DNA of 64,000 nucleotides from Bradyrhizobium nivariense (GCF_029846715.1 NZ_JARVWW010000026.1:46661-110660); one strand, 5' to 3'. Numbered from the stretch's first letter, positions 1-8,247 are shown. The notes: a model not told the origin generated them from the letters alone. Program-made: numbers and translations.

Positions 1-2
1 AG

Positions 3-155
3 GTCGGCGACTGGACCGGCCGTCCGGAAAGCTGGACGGTGCCGCTCGAGAACCTCACGCGTGACGGCGTCGACGGCGCGGTGGTCTATGTCCAGGACGG
101 CAGCCGCGAGAAGCCGGGCCCGATGCTGGGCGCCGCGTATACGTCGCTGCACTGA
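3..155 (+). CDS. C-terminal end of a DUF1223-like secreted protein (partial)
   Basis: The reading frame enters from the left edge and ends at TGA 153-155, giving about 50 residues. The fragment contains GDWTGRPESWTVPL, a run resembling a VVYVQDG strand, and ends with PGPMLGAAYTSLH. This pattern (tryptophan-rich strand, then a hydrophobic strand ending QDG, then a GPxLGAA tail) resembles the end of DUF1223 proteins, which are small exported thioredoxin-fold-like proteins of unknown function common in rhizobia. The assignment rests only on this tail, so it is tentative; that a gene ends here is much more secure because the frame is open and has the codon bias of the neighbouring genes. Confidence 0.55.
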   Translation, partial: VGDWTGRPESWTVPLENLTRDGVDGAVVYVQDGSREKPGPMLGAAYTSLH

Positions 156-190
156 TTCGATTCTCTCACTAGCGTCGTACTATCTCTCAC

Positions 191-305
191 TCCTCATGGT
201 GAGGAGCGCGCCTTCGCGCGCGTCTCGAACCATGCAGGCCCCGCTGATGCAGCTCGGGCCTCGATCCTTCGAGACGCCGCGAAGGCGCGGCTCCTCAGGA
301 TGAGG
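191..305. repeat. Intergenic palindromic repeat, family A
   Basis: The left arm starts TCCTCATGGTGAGGAG and continues GTCTCGAACCATGCAGG; the right arm runs CATCCTTCGAGACG... and ends GCTCCTCAGGATGAGGA, so the two ends are inverted copies around a loop. A second copy in opposite orientation lies at 49586-49703. Such REP-like elements are abundant between genes in Bradyrhizobium. Confidence 0.75.
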
Positions 306-380
306 AGAGGGGTTCTGGCGCGGATGTCTGGTGAGCTATTCGTCGAGCCAGAAACATCCCGGCACAAACAAAACACAAAC

Positions 381-410
381 AAAAAAGGACCAACTTGCGT
401 TGGCCCTCCT
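381..410 (-). terminator. Rho-independent terminator of the candidate small RNA
   Basis: Eight-base-pair stem 387-394/399-406 with a GCAA tetraloop (minus strand) and a T6 tract at 386-381. Confidence 0.75.
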
Positions 411-600
411 TGTCGTGCGAACAGACCCGATCCTGACGACCCCGGGGGGCTGGGGGCTGAGGAATCCGGAACCGAAAGGACCGGGTCAACGCACACAGGT
501 CTTTTCGCAGCGCAGGGCGGCAGTCGCTTGGCGGAAAAGCGGCGACACTATGATTCCTGCTAACGATCCCGTGACGGTTTGCCGCGACAGAGTTCCACCG
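381..600 (-). ncRNA. Candidate structured small RNA with intrinsic terminator (minus strand)
   Basis: On the minus strand GGGCCAAC-GCAA-GTTGGTCC (406 down to 387) is followed directly by six T residues, a textbook intrinsic terminator. Upstream of it, 477-487 and 424-434 form an 11-bp stem (GACCCGGTCCT with AGGATCGGGTC, one wobble) enclosing a C-rich inner hairpin. No protein gene reads into this terminator, so an independent RNA is the simplest reading. The 5' end is not defined; 600 is a guess. I do not recognise it as 6S, tmRNA, RNase P or SRP RNA. Confidence 0.4.
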
Positions 601-755
601 CTGCGTGTGTCCGGACGCACACCGGATTTCCATGCGTCCTTTCAACGGCCCCTTGCGGTGGGGAACAGTTGGCGCAATCATGCAACTGTCATGATCCGCG
701 GTTCCGGGGACAGTCTTCGCGGGCGCGGTCATGCTGATGCGACAGGAGGCGCTCC

Positions 756-1124
756 ATGAGTCTGTCGGAGGATGCCGATCCCAGCGAACAGCGCGCGGCG
801 GTGCGTCCTGCCGCTGCGAATGCGCAACTGAGCCGGGTGACGTTCAACCGGCTCGAGCTGCACCGTATTCTCAATCTGTACGGCCGCATGGTCGCCGACG
901 GCGAGTGGCGCGACTATGCCATCGACTTCCTGAGAGACCGCGCCGTGTTCTCGGTCTATCGCCGCGCCTCGGAAGTGCCGATCTATCGCATCGAGAAAGA
1001 TCCGCGCCTCGCGCGCAAGCAGGGCATGTACAGCGTGATCTCGGCGACGGGTCTGATCCTGCGCCGCGGCCACGAACTCGAGCGCGTGCTGCTGGTAGTC
1101 GACCGCAAGCTGGCAGTGGTGTAG
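756..1124 (+). CDS. DUF2794 domain-containing protein
   Basis: The 122-residue product has a polar N-terminal tail and then a compact domain from about residue 30: a FNRLELHRILNLYGRMVADGEW segment, DRAVFSVYRRASE, IYRIEKDP and a GLILRRGHEL stretch. This is the DUF2794 family, a small cytoplasmic protein of unknown function conserved across Hyphomicrobiales at this length. A clear AGGAGG at 744-749 precedes the ATG at seven bases and decides the start. It stands alone between the candidate small RNA and a palindromic repeat. No catalytic residues can be suggested. Confidence 0.8.
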   Translation: MSLSEDADPSEQRAAVRPAAANAQLSRVTFNRLELHRILNLYGRMVADGEWRDYAIDFLRDRAVFSVYRRASEVPIYRIEKDPRLARKQGMYSVISATGLILRRGHELERVLLVVDRKLAVV

Positions 1125-1134
1125 CAGCGATCCA

Positions 1135-1211
1135 GTAGCCCGGATAAGCGTAGCGACATCCGGGTCTTTGCTTGCAGCGTTCCCGGGTATCGCTTCGCTC
1201 ACCCGGGCTAC
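1135..1211. repeat. Intergenic palindromic repeat, family B
   Basis: The ends GTAGCCCGGATAAGCG and ...CGCTCACCCGGGCTAC are inverted copies, with inner arms CATCCGGG and CCCGGGTAT. It lies between the convergent DUF2794 and acetyltransferase genes and could also act as a bidirectional transcription end. Confidence 0.7.
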
Positions 1212-1216
1212 AGGTC

Positions 1217-1747
1217 TTAGTTCCCCGGCACCGTGCTCGCGCCCTCGCCGAGGTCGCGCTGCATCATCACCGTGTCCAGCCAGCGGCCGAATTTCAGCCC
1301 GACGCTGGGATGCGTGCCGATCATCCTGAACCCGCCCTTGGTGTGGACGCCGATCGAGCCGGCATTGGCGGAATCGCCGATCACCGCGATCATCTGGCGA
1401 AAGCCGCGCGCCTCGCATTCGCTGACCAGACGCTCCAGCAGCAGAAGCCCGACGCCGCGGCGGTGGAAGGACGGGTCGAGATAGATCGAGTTCTCGACCG
1501 TGAAGCGATAGGCCGGCCGCGGCCGGTAGGCGCCGGCATAGGCATAGCCGGCCACACGGCCGTCGAGGATGGCGACGAAATAGGGATAGCCCCCGTCGAC
1601 CAGCGCGCGGTAGCGGCGCGTCATTTCAGCTAGGTCCGGCGGCTCCAGCTCGAACGTCGCGGTGCCCTCGCGGACAGCCTGCTGGTAGATGGCGGTGATG
1701 GCGGGAAGATCGGCCTCGAGGGCGGGTCTGATTTCAGGTGCGGACAT
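1217..1747 (-). CDS. GNAT acetyltransferase, phosphinothricin/methionine-derivative type
   Basis: From the ATG at 1747 the product is 176 residues, the usual length of the PAT/MddA branch of GNAT enzymes, which move acetyl from acetyl-CoA to the amino group of phosphinothricin or of methionine sulfoximine/sulfone. Diagnostic segments are IRPALEADLPAI at the N-terminus, YAGAYRPRPAYRFTVENSIYL in the middle, the acetyl-CoA loop RRGVGLLLL, and GFRMIGTHPSVGLKFGRWLD near the end. The frame is open upstream to 1846, but those extra 33 residues are basic and low quality, so the MSAPEI start is preferred. The true substrate cannot be read from sequence. The gene is convergent with DUF2794. Confidence 0.8.
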   Translation of the reverse strand: MSAPEIRPALEADLPAITAIYQQAVREGTATFELEPPDLAEMTRRYRALVDGGYPYFVAILDGRVAGYAYAGAYRPRPAYRFTVENSIYLDPSFHRRGVGLLLLERLVSECEARGFRQMIAVIGDSANAGSIGVHTKGGFRMIGTHPSVGLKFGRWLDTVMMQRDLGEGASTVPGN

Positions 1748-1839
1748 GGAAGCGAGATTAGAGCCTTCCGGGGACGGCTGGGAAGAGACAACGGCTTCTC
1801 GGCGTCGTCTTTGCGAGAGCAGCAGCCTCCATCTTCTCG

Positions 1840-1964
1840 CTGTCATGCCCCGCGTAGGCGGGGCATCCAGTACTCCGAGACAGCGCGGCTAGAACGGAGC
1901 CGCTGCGGCGTACCGGATCGCCCGCCCCAGTGCGCAAGTGCGCACAAGGCGGGCGACGACAGCG
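1840..1964. repeat. Intergenic palindromic repeat, family C
   Basis: Starts CTGTCATGCCCCGC, ends GGGCGACGACAG, with inner arms TCCAGTACTCC and GCGTACCGGATC. It also carries a small hairpin GTGCGCAAGTGCGCAC at about 1932-1947. Related copies occur at several other intergenic sites in the window. Confidence 0.65.
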
Positions 1965-1992
1965 GCGGGTGCTGCGACGTCCAGCCCCAAAC

Positions 1993-2018
1993 GAAAAACC
2001 CCGGCCTCTCGGCCGGGG
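1993..2018 (-). terminator. Rho-independent terminator of the Bax inhibitor-1 gene
   Basis: Perfect 8-bp stem CCCCGGCC/GGCCGGGG with a four-base loop. On the minus strand it is followed by five T residues. It lies 27 bases after the stop of the gene at 2046-2849. Confidence 0.8.
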
Positions 2019-2045
2019 TTCGTGTCCGTTCTCTCAGGCTAACGC

Positions 2046-2849
2046 TTAGTCGCGCTGGCCGAGGAGCTGCAGCAGCAGCGTGAACAGGTTGATGAAGTTC
2101 AAGTACAGCGACAGCGCACCGGTGATGGCCGCACGCTCCGCGACGTCACCGCCGGCCGAGGCGTAGCCGTAGATGTAGTCGTTCTTCAGCCGCTGGGTGT
2201 CCCAGGCGGTAAGGCCCGCGAACACCAGCACGCCGACCACCGACACGACGAACTGCAGCACCGAGCTTGCCAGGAACAGGTTCACCAGGCTCGCGATGAT
2301 GATGCCGATCAGGCCCATGAACAGGAACGAGCCCATTCCGGTCAGGTCACGCTTGGTGGTGTAGCCATAGAGGCTGAGCGCGCCGAAGGTCGCCGCGGTG
2401 ATGAAGAACACCCGCACGATCGAGGTGTGCGTGAACACCAGGAAGATCGAGGACAGCGAGATGCCCATCAGTGCCGCGAACACCCAGAACAGGATCTGGG
2501 CGGTCGAAGGAGCGAGGCGATTGATGCCTGCCGAGATCACGAACACCATCGCGAGCGGCGCAAACATGAAGAGCCACTTCAGCGGGCCAAGGTACATCGC
2601 ACTGCCGAACGGCGTCAGATAGATCGCCTTCGCGCCGGTACCTATCCGAATCGCGTCGGCGGCAGAAGGGTCGGCTACTGACGCCATGTAGACGCCGAGC
2701 GCGGCCAGGCCGGTGATGGCGAGGCCAACGCTCATATAGTTGTAGATGCGCAGCATGTAGGCGCGCAGGCCGGCATCGACCGTCGCGGCGTCAACACGCC
2801 CGGCGGCCCTGCCGAAAGGAGAAGCGTAGTTACGGTCTAGGTCCGACAT
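2046..2849 (-). CDS. Bax inhibitor-1/YccA family membrane protein
   Basis: The 267-residue product starts with a polar segment (MSDLDRNYASPFGRAAGR) and then has about seven hydrophobic helices beginning near residue 30 (YMSVGLAITGLAALGVY) and ending near 260. The last helix region, NLFTLLLQLLG, with preceding WDTQRLKNDY, is characteristic of the BI-1/TMBIM (YccA/YbhL) family, whose better-studied members are calcium leak channels or interact with membrane proteases such as FtsH. The bacterial role is not settled. It is a single-gene unit with its own terminator, next to the YbbAP-type exporter that reads in the same direction 271 bases upstream. Confidence 0.85.
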   Translation of the reverse strand: MSDLDRNYASPFGRAAGRVDAATVDAGLRAYMLRIYNYMSVGLAITGLAALGVYMASVADPSAADAIRIGTGAKAIYLTPFGSAMYLGPLKWLFMFAPLAMVFVISAGINRLAPSTAQILFWVFAALMGISLSSIFLVFTHTSIVRVFFITAATFGALSLYGYTTKRDLTGMGSFLFMGLIGIIIASLVNLFLASSVLQFVVSVVGVLVFAGLTAWDTQRLKNDYIYGYASAGGDVAERAAITGALSLYLNFINLFTLLLQLLGQRD

Positions 2850-3120
2850 GGTCGAATTCCCGTTGGTTGGCCCGGTCCGGCATGAGGGTCGCCATGCCGC
2901 CGGTTCGTCAAATTCTATCTCGGATACCGGTGTGTGCCGACATTAAATTTGGCTCACAATCCGGGCTCCGAACCCATTCGATATGTGGGAAACTAACACA
3001 TCCGCTGCAACGGTCCACGCGCGGCCGAATGTCGCCCTCAGCCACAATCCTGACGAGCGGACGTGGTTAATCGCAGGAATCGTGCGATTCCGCTACCGCG
3101 CGGCGACCCGCTACCATTTG

Positions 3121-5691
3121 TCACAAATTCCGCAACACCGTGGCGGGCTTTTTGTTCAACGCCAGGAGCGTGCCGGCGAGCCCGAGGCCGACCGTGACGA
3201 CCAGGGCGGCCGCGACCACGCCGGCCGCGCTGCCGGCCTGCCAGACGAAGCTCAGCGTCATCAGCCGCGTCACGATCATCCAGGCCGCGATGCTGCCGGC
3301 GAAAACGCCGAACACCGCCGTGGCCAGCCCGATCAGGAGGTATTCGAGCGCATAGGCGCCGAGCAGCCGTAGCCGGGTCGCGCCCAGGGTCTTGAGGATC
3401 ACCGCATCGTAGACCCGGTGGCGATGGCCGGCGGCGAGTGCCCCGCCGAGCACCAGGATCGCCGAGATCAGGGTCACGGCGCTGGCGCCGCGGATCGCCA
3501 ACGCAAGGTTGGTCACGACCGAACCGACCGTCTCCATCACCTCGCGCACGCGCACGCTCGTGACCATCGGATAGGCGTCGGCGACCTGCTTGATGATCTG
3601 GCCGTCACCCGCCGCATCGCCGCCCGCTTCCGTCAGCGTCGCGATGTGGGTATGCGGCGCGCCCTTGAACGCGTTCGGCGAGAACATCAGGACGAAATTG
3701 ATGCCGAGGCCCTGCCAGTCGATGGTGCGCAAATTGCTGATCTTCGCCGGGATGTCGCGGCCGAGGATATTGACGACGACCTCGTCACCGAGCTTGAGGC
3801 CGAGCCCGTCCGCGATCTTCTTCTCCATCGAAACCAGCGGCGGGCCGGAATAATCGGCGCTCCACCACTCGCCCTCGACCACCTTGGAGCCTTTCGGCAG
3901 ATCGGCGGTATAGGTCAGGCCACGGTCGCTCTGCAGCACCCACTCGGAATCGGTGCTGGGCTTGAGCTCCTCGGCGCGGAGGCCACGGGCTCCGACGATG
4001 CGCCCGCGCAGCATCGGCACGTCCTCGACCTTCGCGCCAGGGGCGATCTGACGCAGATAGGAGTCGAACTGCTCGGCCTGCGTGCTCGGAATATCGATGA
4101 AGAAGAACGATGGCGCGTGCTCGGGCAATGCCGCCAGGAACTGCCGGCGCAGATTGCCGTCGATCTGGGTAATGGTGACGAGCACCGCGAGTCCGAGCCC
4201 GAGCGACAGCACGACCGAGGGCGTCAGCGCGCCCGGCCGGTGGATGTTGGCAATCGCGAGTCGCAGCATCGGCAACCGCGTGCGCGGCAGCCGCCGTGCG
4301 ATCGTCATCAGCAGGGCGGCAATGCCGCGCAGCAGGGCGAATACGACGACGGAGGAGGCCACGAACACCGCGGCGATGCGCTTGTCGAAGGACAGCCCGA
4401 TCACGACCGCGATGAGCAGCGTGATCACGACGGCCATGAAAACGAGGTAGCTCCAGCGTGGCCGGTGCCATTCGGAGCTGACGGTGTCGCGGAACAGCGC
4501 GGCCACCGGCACGTCGTGCACCCGCCCGAGCGGCCACAGGCCGAAGGCAAGCGCGGTGAGAAGCCCGTAGACGAACGACAGTGCGAGCTCGTCGACGTGC
4601 ACCGCCGCCACCACCGGCAGCGGCAGCAGCTTGCCGAACAGGCCGACGATGGCGAAGGGCATGGCGGCACCGAGCGCAAGGCCGATCACCGAGCCGATCG
4701 CTGCGAGCAGGAGAACCTGCGCGAGATAGATGCCGAACACGTCGCGCCCCGTGGCGCCGACGGCCTTGAAGGCCGCGATCACCTCGAGCTTGTGGTCGAT
4801 ATGGGCCTTGACGGCATTGGCGACGCCGACGCCGCCCACCAGCAGCGCGGCGAGGCCGACCAGCGTCAAAAACTGCGTGAAGCGATTGATGTTGCGCTCG
4901 AGCTGCGGCGAGGCATTGGAGCGGCTGCGGACCTCCCAGCCGGCCTGCGGCGCGGCGTTGCGCGCGTCCGTGATGAAGGCTTCGGTGGCGCGCTCGCTGT
5001 TGGCGGTATCGGGCAATTTCACCCGGTAGACCCAGCGCACCAGGCTGCCGGGCTGGATCAGGCCGGTGGCGCGCAGGCCCGCCTCGCTGATCAGGAAGCG
5101 CGGGCCGAAGCCGATGCCGCCGGCGAGCTTGTCGGGCTCGGCTTCGACGGCGCTGCGGATCTGGAACGTCGCTGACCCGATGGTGACGCGATCGCCGGTC
5201 TTCAGCGAGAGCCGCGCCAGCAACGTCGGATCGGCGGCGGCGCCGAACGCGCCGTCGCGCTCCGCGAGCAGATCGGACATCGGCAGTGGTGGCGCGAGCG
5301 TCAATTGGCCGAGCATCGGATAGGCGTCGTCGACCGCCTTCATTTCGACCAGCGCCAGCTTGCCCTCCGCCGACCGCGCCATGCCGCGCAGTGTGGCGGC
5401 GCTCGAGACGGTGCCGCGCGAACGCAGGAAGGCGATTTCCTCCGGCTTCGCCTCGCGCTGAAACAAGACGAACGACACGTCGCCGCCGAGCAGCGTACGG
5501 CCCTCGCGGGCGAGGCCGTCGCTCAGGCTGGCCGACACCGAGCCGACACCGGCGATGGCCATCACGCCGAGCGCGATGCAGGCAATGAAGACGTAGAAGC
5601 CGCGCAGGCCGCCACGCAATTCGCGCAGCGCGTAGCGCAGCGACAGCGCGACGCCGTTGGGCTTCGCGAACGGTTCGGCAGCAGTGCTCAT
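3121..5691 (-). CDS. ABC transporter permease, YbbP/FtsX-like (two FtsX domains)
   Basis: The 856-residue product has the layout of YbbP: an N-terminal membrane helix (residues about 30-55), a large periplasmic MacB-like domain, three helices around 270-390, further helices near 415-470, a second FtsX half with another periplasmic domain, and three final helices ending in LNKKPATVLRNL. It would pair with the ATPase encoded just upstream, which it overlaps by four bases (ATGA), so translation is coupled. YbbA-YbbP complexes are MacB-type mechanotransmission ABC systems; substrates are unknown. The position opposite a tesA-like esterase matches the E. coli tesA/ybbA-ybbP locus. Confidence 0.85.
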   Translation of the reverse strand: MSTAAEPFAKPNGVALSLRYALRELRGGLRGFYVFIACIALGVMAIAGVGSVSASLSDGLAREGRTLLGGDVSFVLFQREAKPEEIAFLRSRGTVSSAATLRGMARSAEGKLALVEMKAVDDAYPMLGQLTLAPPLPMSDLLAERDGAFGAAADPTLLARLSLKTGDRVTIGSATFQIRSAVEAEPDKLAGGIGFGPRFLISEAGLRATGLIQPGSLVRWVYRVKLPDTANSERATEAFITDARNAAPQAGWEVRSRSNASPQLERNINRFTQFLTLVGLAALLVGGVGVANAVKAHIDHKLEVIAAFKAVGATGRDVFGIYLAQVLLLAAIGSVIGLALGAAMPFAIVGLFGKLLPLPVVAAVHVDELALSFVYGLLTALAFGLWPLGRVHDVPVAALFRDTVSSEWHRPRWSYLVFMAVVITLLIAVVIGLSFDKRIAAVFVASSVVVFALLRGIAALLMTIARRLPRTRLPMLRLAIANIHRPGALTPSVVLSLGLGLAVLVTITQIDGNLRRQFLAALPEHAPSFFFIDIPSTQAEQFDSYLRQIAPGAKVEDVPMLRGRIVGARGLRAEELKPSTDSEWVLQSDRGLTYTADLPKGSKVVEGEWWSADYSGPPLVSMEKKIADGLGLKLGDEVVVNILGRDIPAKISNLRTIDWQGLGINFVLMFSPNAFKGAPHTHIATLTEAGGDAAGDGQIIKQVADAYPMVTSVRVREVMETVGSVVTNLALAIRGASAVTLISAILVLGGALAAGHRHRVYDAVILKTLGATRLRLLGAYALEYLLIGLATAVFGVFAGSIAAWMIVTRLMTLSFVWQAGSAAGVVAAALVVTVGLGLAGTLLALNKKPATVLRNL

Positions 5692-6410
5692 ACCGGCGCC
5701 GACTGCGTGTCGATGCGCCCGGAGCGCAGGCGGATCACGCGATCGCAGCGATGCGCGAGCGAGGAATCGTGCGTGACCAGCACCAGCGTCATGCCGCGCT
5801 CGGCATGCTTGCTGAACAGGAGATCGACGATCTGCTTGCCGGTGGCTTCGTCGAGATTGCCGGTCGGCTCGTCGGCAACGAGGATCGCGGGATCGGGCGC
5901 CAGCGCGCGCGCGAGCGCGACGCGCTGCTGCTCGCCGCCGGAGAGCTGCGTCGGATAATGATGCAGACGGTCGCCGAGCCCGACCGATTGCAGCTCCTGC
6001 GCCGCGCGCTTTGCGGCGTCCGGATTGCCCGCGAGTTCGAGCGGCACGGCGACGTTCTCCAGCGCGGTCATCGTCGGGATCAAATGGAAGGACTGGAAGA
6101 CGATGCCGACCTGGCGGCCGCGGAAGCGGGCCAGCGCGTCCTCGTCGAGGGCATTGAAAGGCGTGCCGCCGACCACCACCTCTCCGCTATCAGGACGCTC
6201 CAGCCCCGCCATCACCATCAGCAGCGTGGATTTGCCCGAGCCTGACGGGCCGATCAGGCCGATCGTCTCGCTACGGCCGACGCGCAAGCTGATATCCTTG
6301 AGAATGTGAACGCGTGCCGCGCCCGTACCCAATGACAGATTGACGTTGGAGATGGCGATGGTGTCCGCCGAACTGTCGGCGAGCGAAGAGGAATAGATGC
6401 GAGTGTCCAT
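5688..6410 (-). CDS. ABC transporter ATP-binding protein, YbbA/LolD-like
   Basis: About 240 residues from the ATG at 6410 (an in-frame TTG at 6428 would add six). All ATPase motifs are present: Walker A GPSGSGKST, Q-loop FQSFHLIPTMTALENV, signature LSGGEQQRVALARAL, Walker B ILVADEPTGNLD and the H-loop VTHD. The FHLIPTMTALENV stretch and short length place it in the MacB/LolD/YbbA group that energises FtsX-type permeases. It overlaps the permease gene by four bases. Its 5' end overlaps the start of the divergent esterase gene, so the two genes share a very short control region. Confidence 0.88.
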   Translation of the reverse strand: MDTRIYSSSLADSSADTIAISNVNLSLGTGAARVHILKDISLRVGRSETIGLIGPSGSGKSTLLMVMAGLERPDSGEVVVGGTPFNALDEDALARFRGRQVGIVFQSFHLIPTMTALENVAVPLELAGNPDAAKRAAQELQSVGLGDRLHHYPTQLSGGEQQRVALARALAPDPAILVADEPTGNLDEATGKQIVDLLFSKHAERGMTLVLVTHDSSLAHRCDRVIRLRSGRIDTQSAPV

Positions 6411-7101
6411 GGTCCGGTCATATGGCAACTCCGTACGCGCGGTCGAGAGGCGTTACGGATTGTTCATGCACATAGCCGTGTTGATGTTCGCTTTGATGAC
6501 GGTCGCAAATCCGGCCTGGGCGGAAGCGGCAAAACCGGTCAAGCTTGTCGTTCTGGGCGATTCCCTGAGCGCCGGCCTCGGTCTCCCAGCTCAGGAAGCA
6601 TTTCCCACAAAACTTCAAAAAGCCTTGCATGCCAAAGGCATAGTCATCGACATGACCAATGCCGGGGTGTCCGGCGACACCTCGTCCGGCGGCCGCGACA
6701 GGCTCGACTGGTCGGTCCCTGACGGAACCGATGGCGTCATCATCGAGCTTGGCGCCAACGACGCGCTGCGCGGCATTGATCCCGATCTGACCCGCGCCGC
6801 GCTGACCGACATCGTCCAGCGCCTCAAGGCGCGCAAGATCGCGGTGATGCTGTGCGGCATGCTGGCGCCGCCGAATTACGGCGCGGATTATGCCGCGCGC
6901 TTCAATTCGATTTATCCGGATCTGGCGAAAAAATTCGACGTGCCGCTCTATTCGTTTTTTCTCGACGGTGTTGCAGCGGACGCCAAGCTCAACCAGGCCG
7001 ACGGCATTCATCCGACCGCGCCCGGCGTCGACATCATCGTCGGCAACATCATGCCCACCGTGGAGGCATTTCTGCGCAACATAAGCGAGCAACCGCATTG
7101 A
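6397..7101 (+). CDS. Arylesterase/lysophospholipase, TesA-like SGNH hydrolase
   Basis: SGNH-hydrolase blocks are clear: LVVLGDSLSAGLG (nucleophile Ser), a Gly in the SGDTSSGG block, GANDALRG (Asn) and DGIHPT (catalytic Asp/His). A hydrophobic segment HIAVLMFALMTVANPAWAEA is a signal peptide, so the mature enzyme acts in the periplasm on short esters, thioesters or lysophospholipids. The start at 6397 has an AGAGGA a few bases upstream and gives 234 residues; ATG 6466 would give a tidier signal peptide but lacks a well placed ribosome site. Divergent from the ybbA-like gene, as in E. coli. Confidence 0.85.
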   Translation: MRVSMVRSYGNSVRAVERRYGLFMHIAVLMFALMTVANPAWAEAAKPVKLVVLGDSLSAGLGLPAQEAFPTKLQKALHAKGIVIDMTNAGVSGDTSSGGRDRLDWSVPDGTDGVIIELGANDALRGIDPDLTRAALTDIVQRLKARKIAVMLCGMLAPPNYGADYAARFNSIYPDLAKKFDVPLYSFFLDGVAADAKLNQADGIHPTAPGVDIIVGNIMPTVEAFLRNISEQPH

Positions 7102-7275
7102 AAAGCAGGCAGCGCCGACCGTAATTCCCAGGGTTTTACCGGGGTGGCCCGCAGCGTGCTTCGCAGAGTCACACAACTGCGATAGGAATCAGGGTACCGG
7201 TGATTCGTCACCGGCTCTAAAATTTGGATATGATCTTTCCCAAGGATCATGCCCAAGCATCGGGAGTGCGAAACG

Positions 7276-7812
7276 ATGCCGCGTTTGTTCACTGGTCTGG
7301 AAATTCCGGCCGAGATTGGCCAGTCGCTTTCCAATTTGCGGGGCGGCCTTCCCGGCGCCCGCTGGATCGATCCCGAAAATTACCACGTCACCCTGCGTTT
7401 CATCGGCAATATCGATGGCATGTCCGCCAACGAAATCGCCTCGATGCTGTTTCGCGTCGACCGCAAGCCGTTCGAGGTGAAGGTGCAGGGCTTGCAGAGT
7501 TTCGGCGGACGCAAGCCGCGCGCGGTGGTCGCAACCATCGTGCCGAGCAGGCCGCTGATGGAATTGCAGGCCGAGCTCGAGCGCATGATGCAGCGGATCG
7601 GCCTCGACCCTGAAGGCCGCAAGTTCATCCCGCATGTCACGCTGGCCCGTCTGCACGACGCCACCGACCGAGATGTCGCCGACTATCTCTCGCTGCGCGG
7701 CTACTTTCCGAGCAAGGCGTTCATGGCCGAACGCTTCGTGCTGTTCTCGTCCCGCGCCTCCACCGGCGGCGGCCCTTATGTGGTCGAGGACGCCTACGAG
7801 CTGTGTCAGTGA
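7276..7812 (+). CDS. thpR: RNA 2',3'-cyclic phosphodiesterase (LigT/ThpR)
   Basis: The 178-residue product carries the two HxT motifs of the 2H phosphoesterase family: HVTL near residue 37 (YHVTLRFIGN) and HVTLARL near residue 125. The N-terminus PRLFTGLEIP is typical of ThpR/LigT, which opens 2',3'-cyclic phosphates on RNA to 2'-phosphates and can ligate tRNA halves in vitro. The start at 7276 is chosen because GGGAG at 7262-7266 is well placed; the frame is open nine codons further upstream. It is monocistronic and convergent with the vapBC pair. Confidence 0.88.
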   Translation: MPRLFTGLEIPAEIGQSLSNLRGGLPGARWIDPENYHVTLRFIGNIDGMSANEIASMLFRVDRKPFEVKVQGLQSFGGRKPRAVVATIVPSRPLMELQAELERMMQRIGLDPEGRKFIPHVTLARLHDATDRDVADYLSLRGYFPSKAFMAERFVLFSSRASTGGGPYVVEDAYELCQ

Positions 7813-7842
7813 GGCTTCATAGCGCTCCGGCTTGTCGCGTCG

Positions 7843-8247
7843 CTATCGCAGCGGCGCCACGCCGGGCCGGCTGATATCAGTCTTCGCAAAATCCCCGCCC
7901 TTGAACAGCAGCGGCTCGCTGCGGGTCACCGCCAGCGCGTAGGAAAAGCAGTCGCCGTAGTTCAGCGCAGCGATGTGACGTCCCTTTCCGTAGCGTCGCC
8001 AAGCGCGTCGTGCCGCATCGGTTTGTTCGGCGTCGACGGCAACGATCTCGGCGCCGATCTTGAGCAGCCAAAGGTCGAACTCACGCCCGCCCGCGTCACC
8101 CATCCGCGTTTCAAGCACCATCGCTGCTTCGAGCACGGTTGCTGCCGAGATCAGTCGGACCGGATCATCCGCAATCTGGATTTCCATCCTTGACGCGTCC
8201 GGCTCGTTGAGGGCGATTGCCACGATCGCCGATGTGTCGATCACCAT
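7843..8247 (-). CDS. vapC: VapC-type PIN-domain ribonuclease toxin
   Basis: The 134-residue product is a PIN domain: MVIDTSAIVAI (first acidic residue), SAATVLEAAMVLE (second acidic), NYGDCFSYALA (third acidic, in the DCFSYALA motif) and LLFKGGDFAKTDI near the end. VapC toxins are metal-dependent RNases that cut tRNA or rRNA and are neutralised by the partner antitoxin. The start codon overlaps the stop of the antitoxin gene at 8247, so the pair is translationally coupled. Length and motifs match the VapC group paired with Rv0623-like antitoxins. Confidence 0.9.
   Translation of the reverse strand: MVIDTSAIVAIALNEPDASRMEIQIADDPVRLISAATVLEAAMVLETRMGDAGGREFDLWLLKIGAEIVAVDAEQTDAARRAWRRYGKGRHIAALNYGDCFSYALAVTRSEPLLFKGGDFAKTDISRPGVAPLR

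Larger units (their letters stand above)
156..755. other. 600-bp non-coding interval: palindromic repeat plus candidate small RNA
   Basis: No convincing protein gene is visible on either strand. The left part (191-305) is an inverted repeat element of the type scattered through this genome. The middle (about 381-600) has a strong minus-strand terminator and an 11-bp long-range stem, suggesting a small RNA transcribed leftward. The right end carries the ribosome binding site of the DUF2794 gene. Confidence 0.6.

Noticed and set aside
381..600. 6S RNA or tmRNA
   Set aside because: No CCA end or tag sequence for tmRNA, and no recognisable 6S bubble or the usual zapA neighbour.
295..732. 145-codon minus frame over the candidate small RNA
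   Set aside because: No domain, Pro/Arg/Ser-rich; the terminator lies inside it, so the region is better explained as RNA and repeat.
3418..5175. 585-codon open frame opposite the ABC permease gene
   Set aside because: High-GC antisense shadow of the permease gene; composition is rich in Arg, Asp, His and Gly with no family resemblance.
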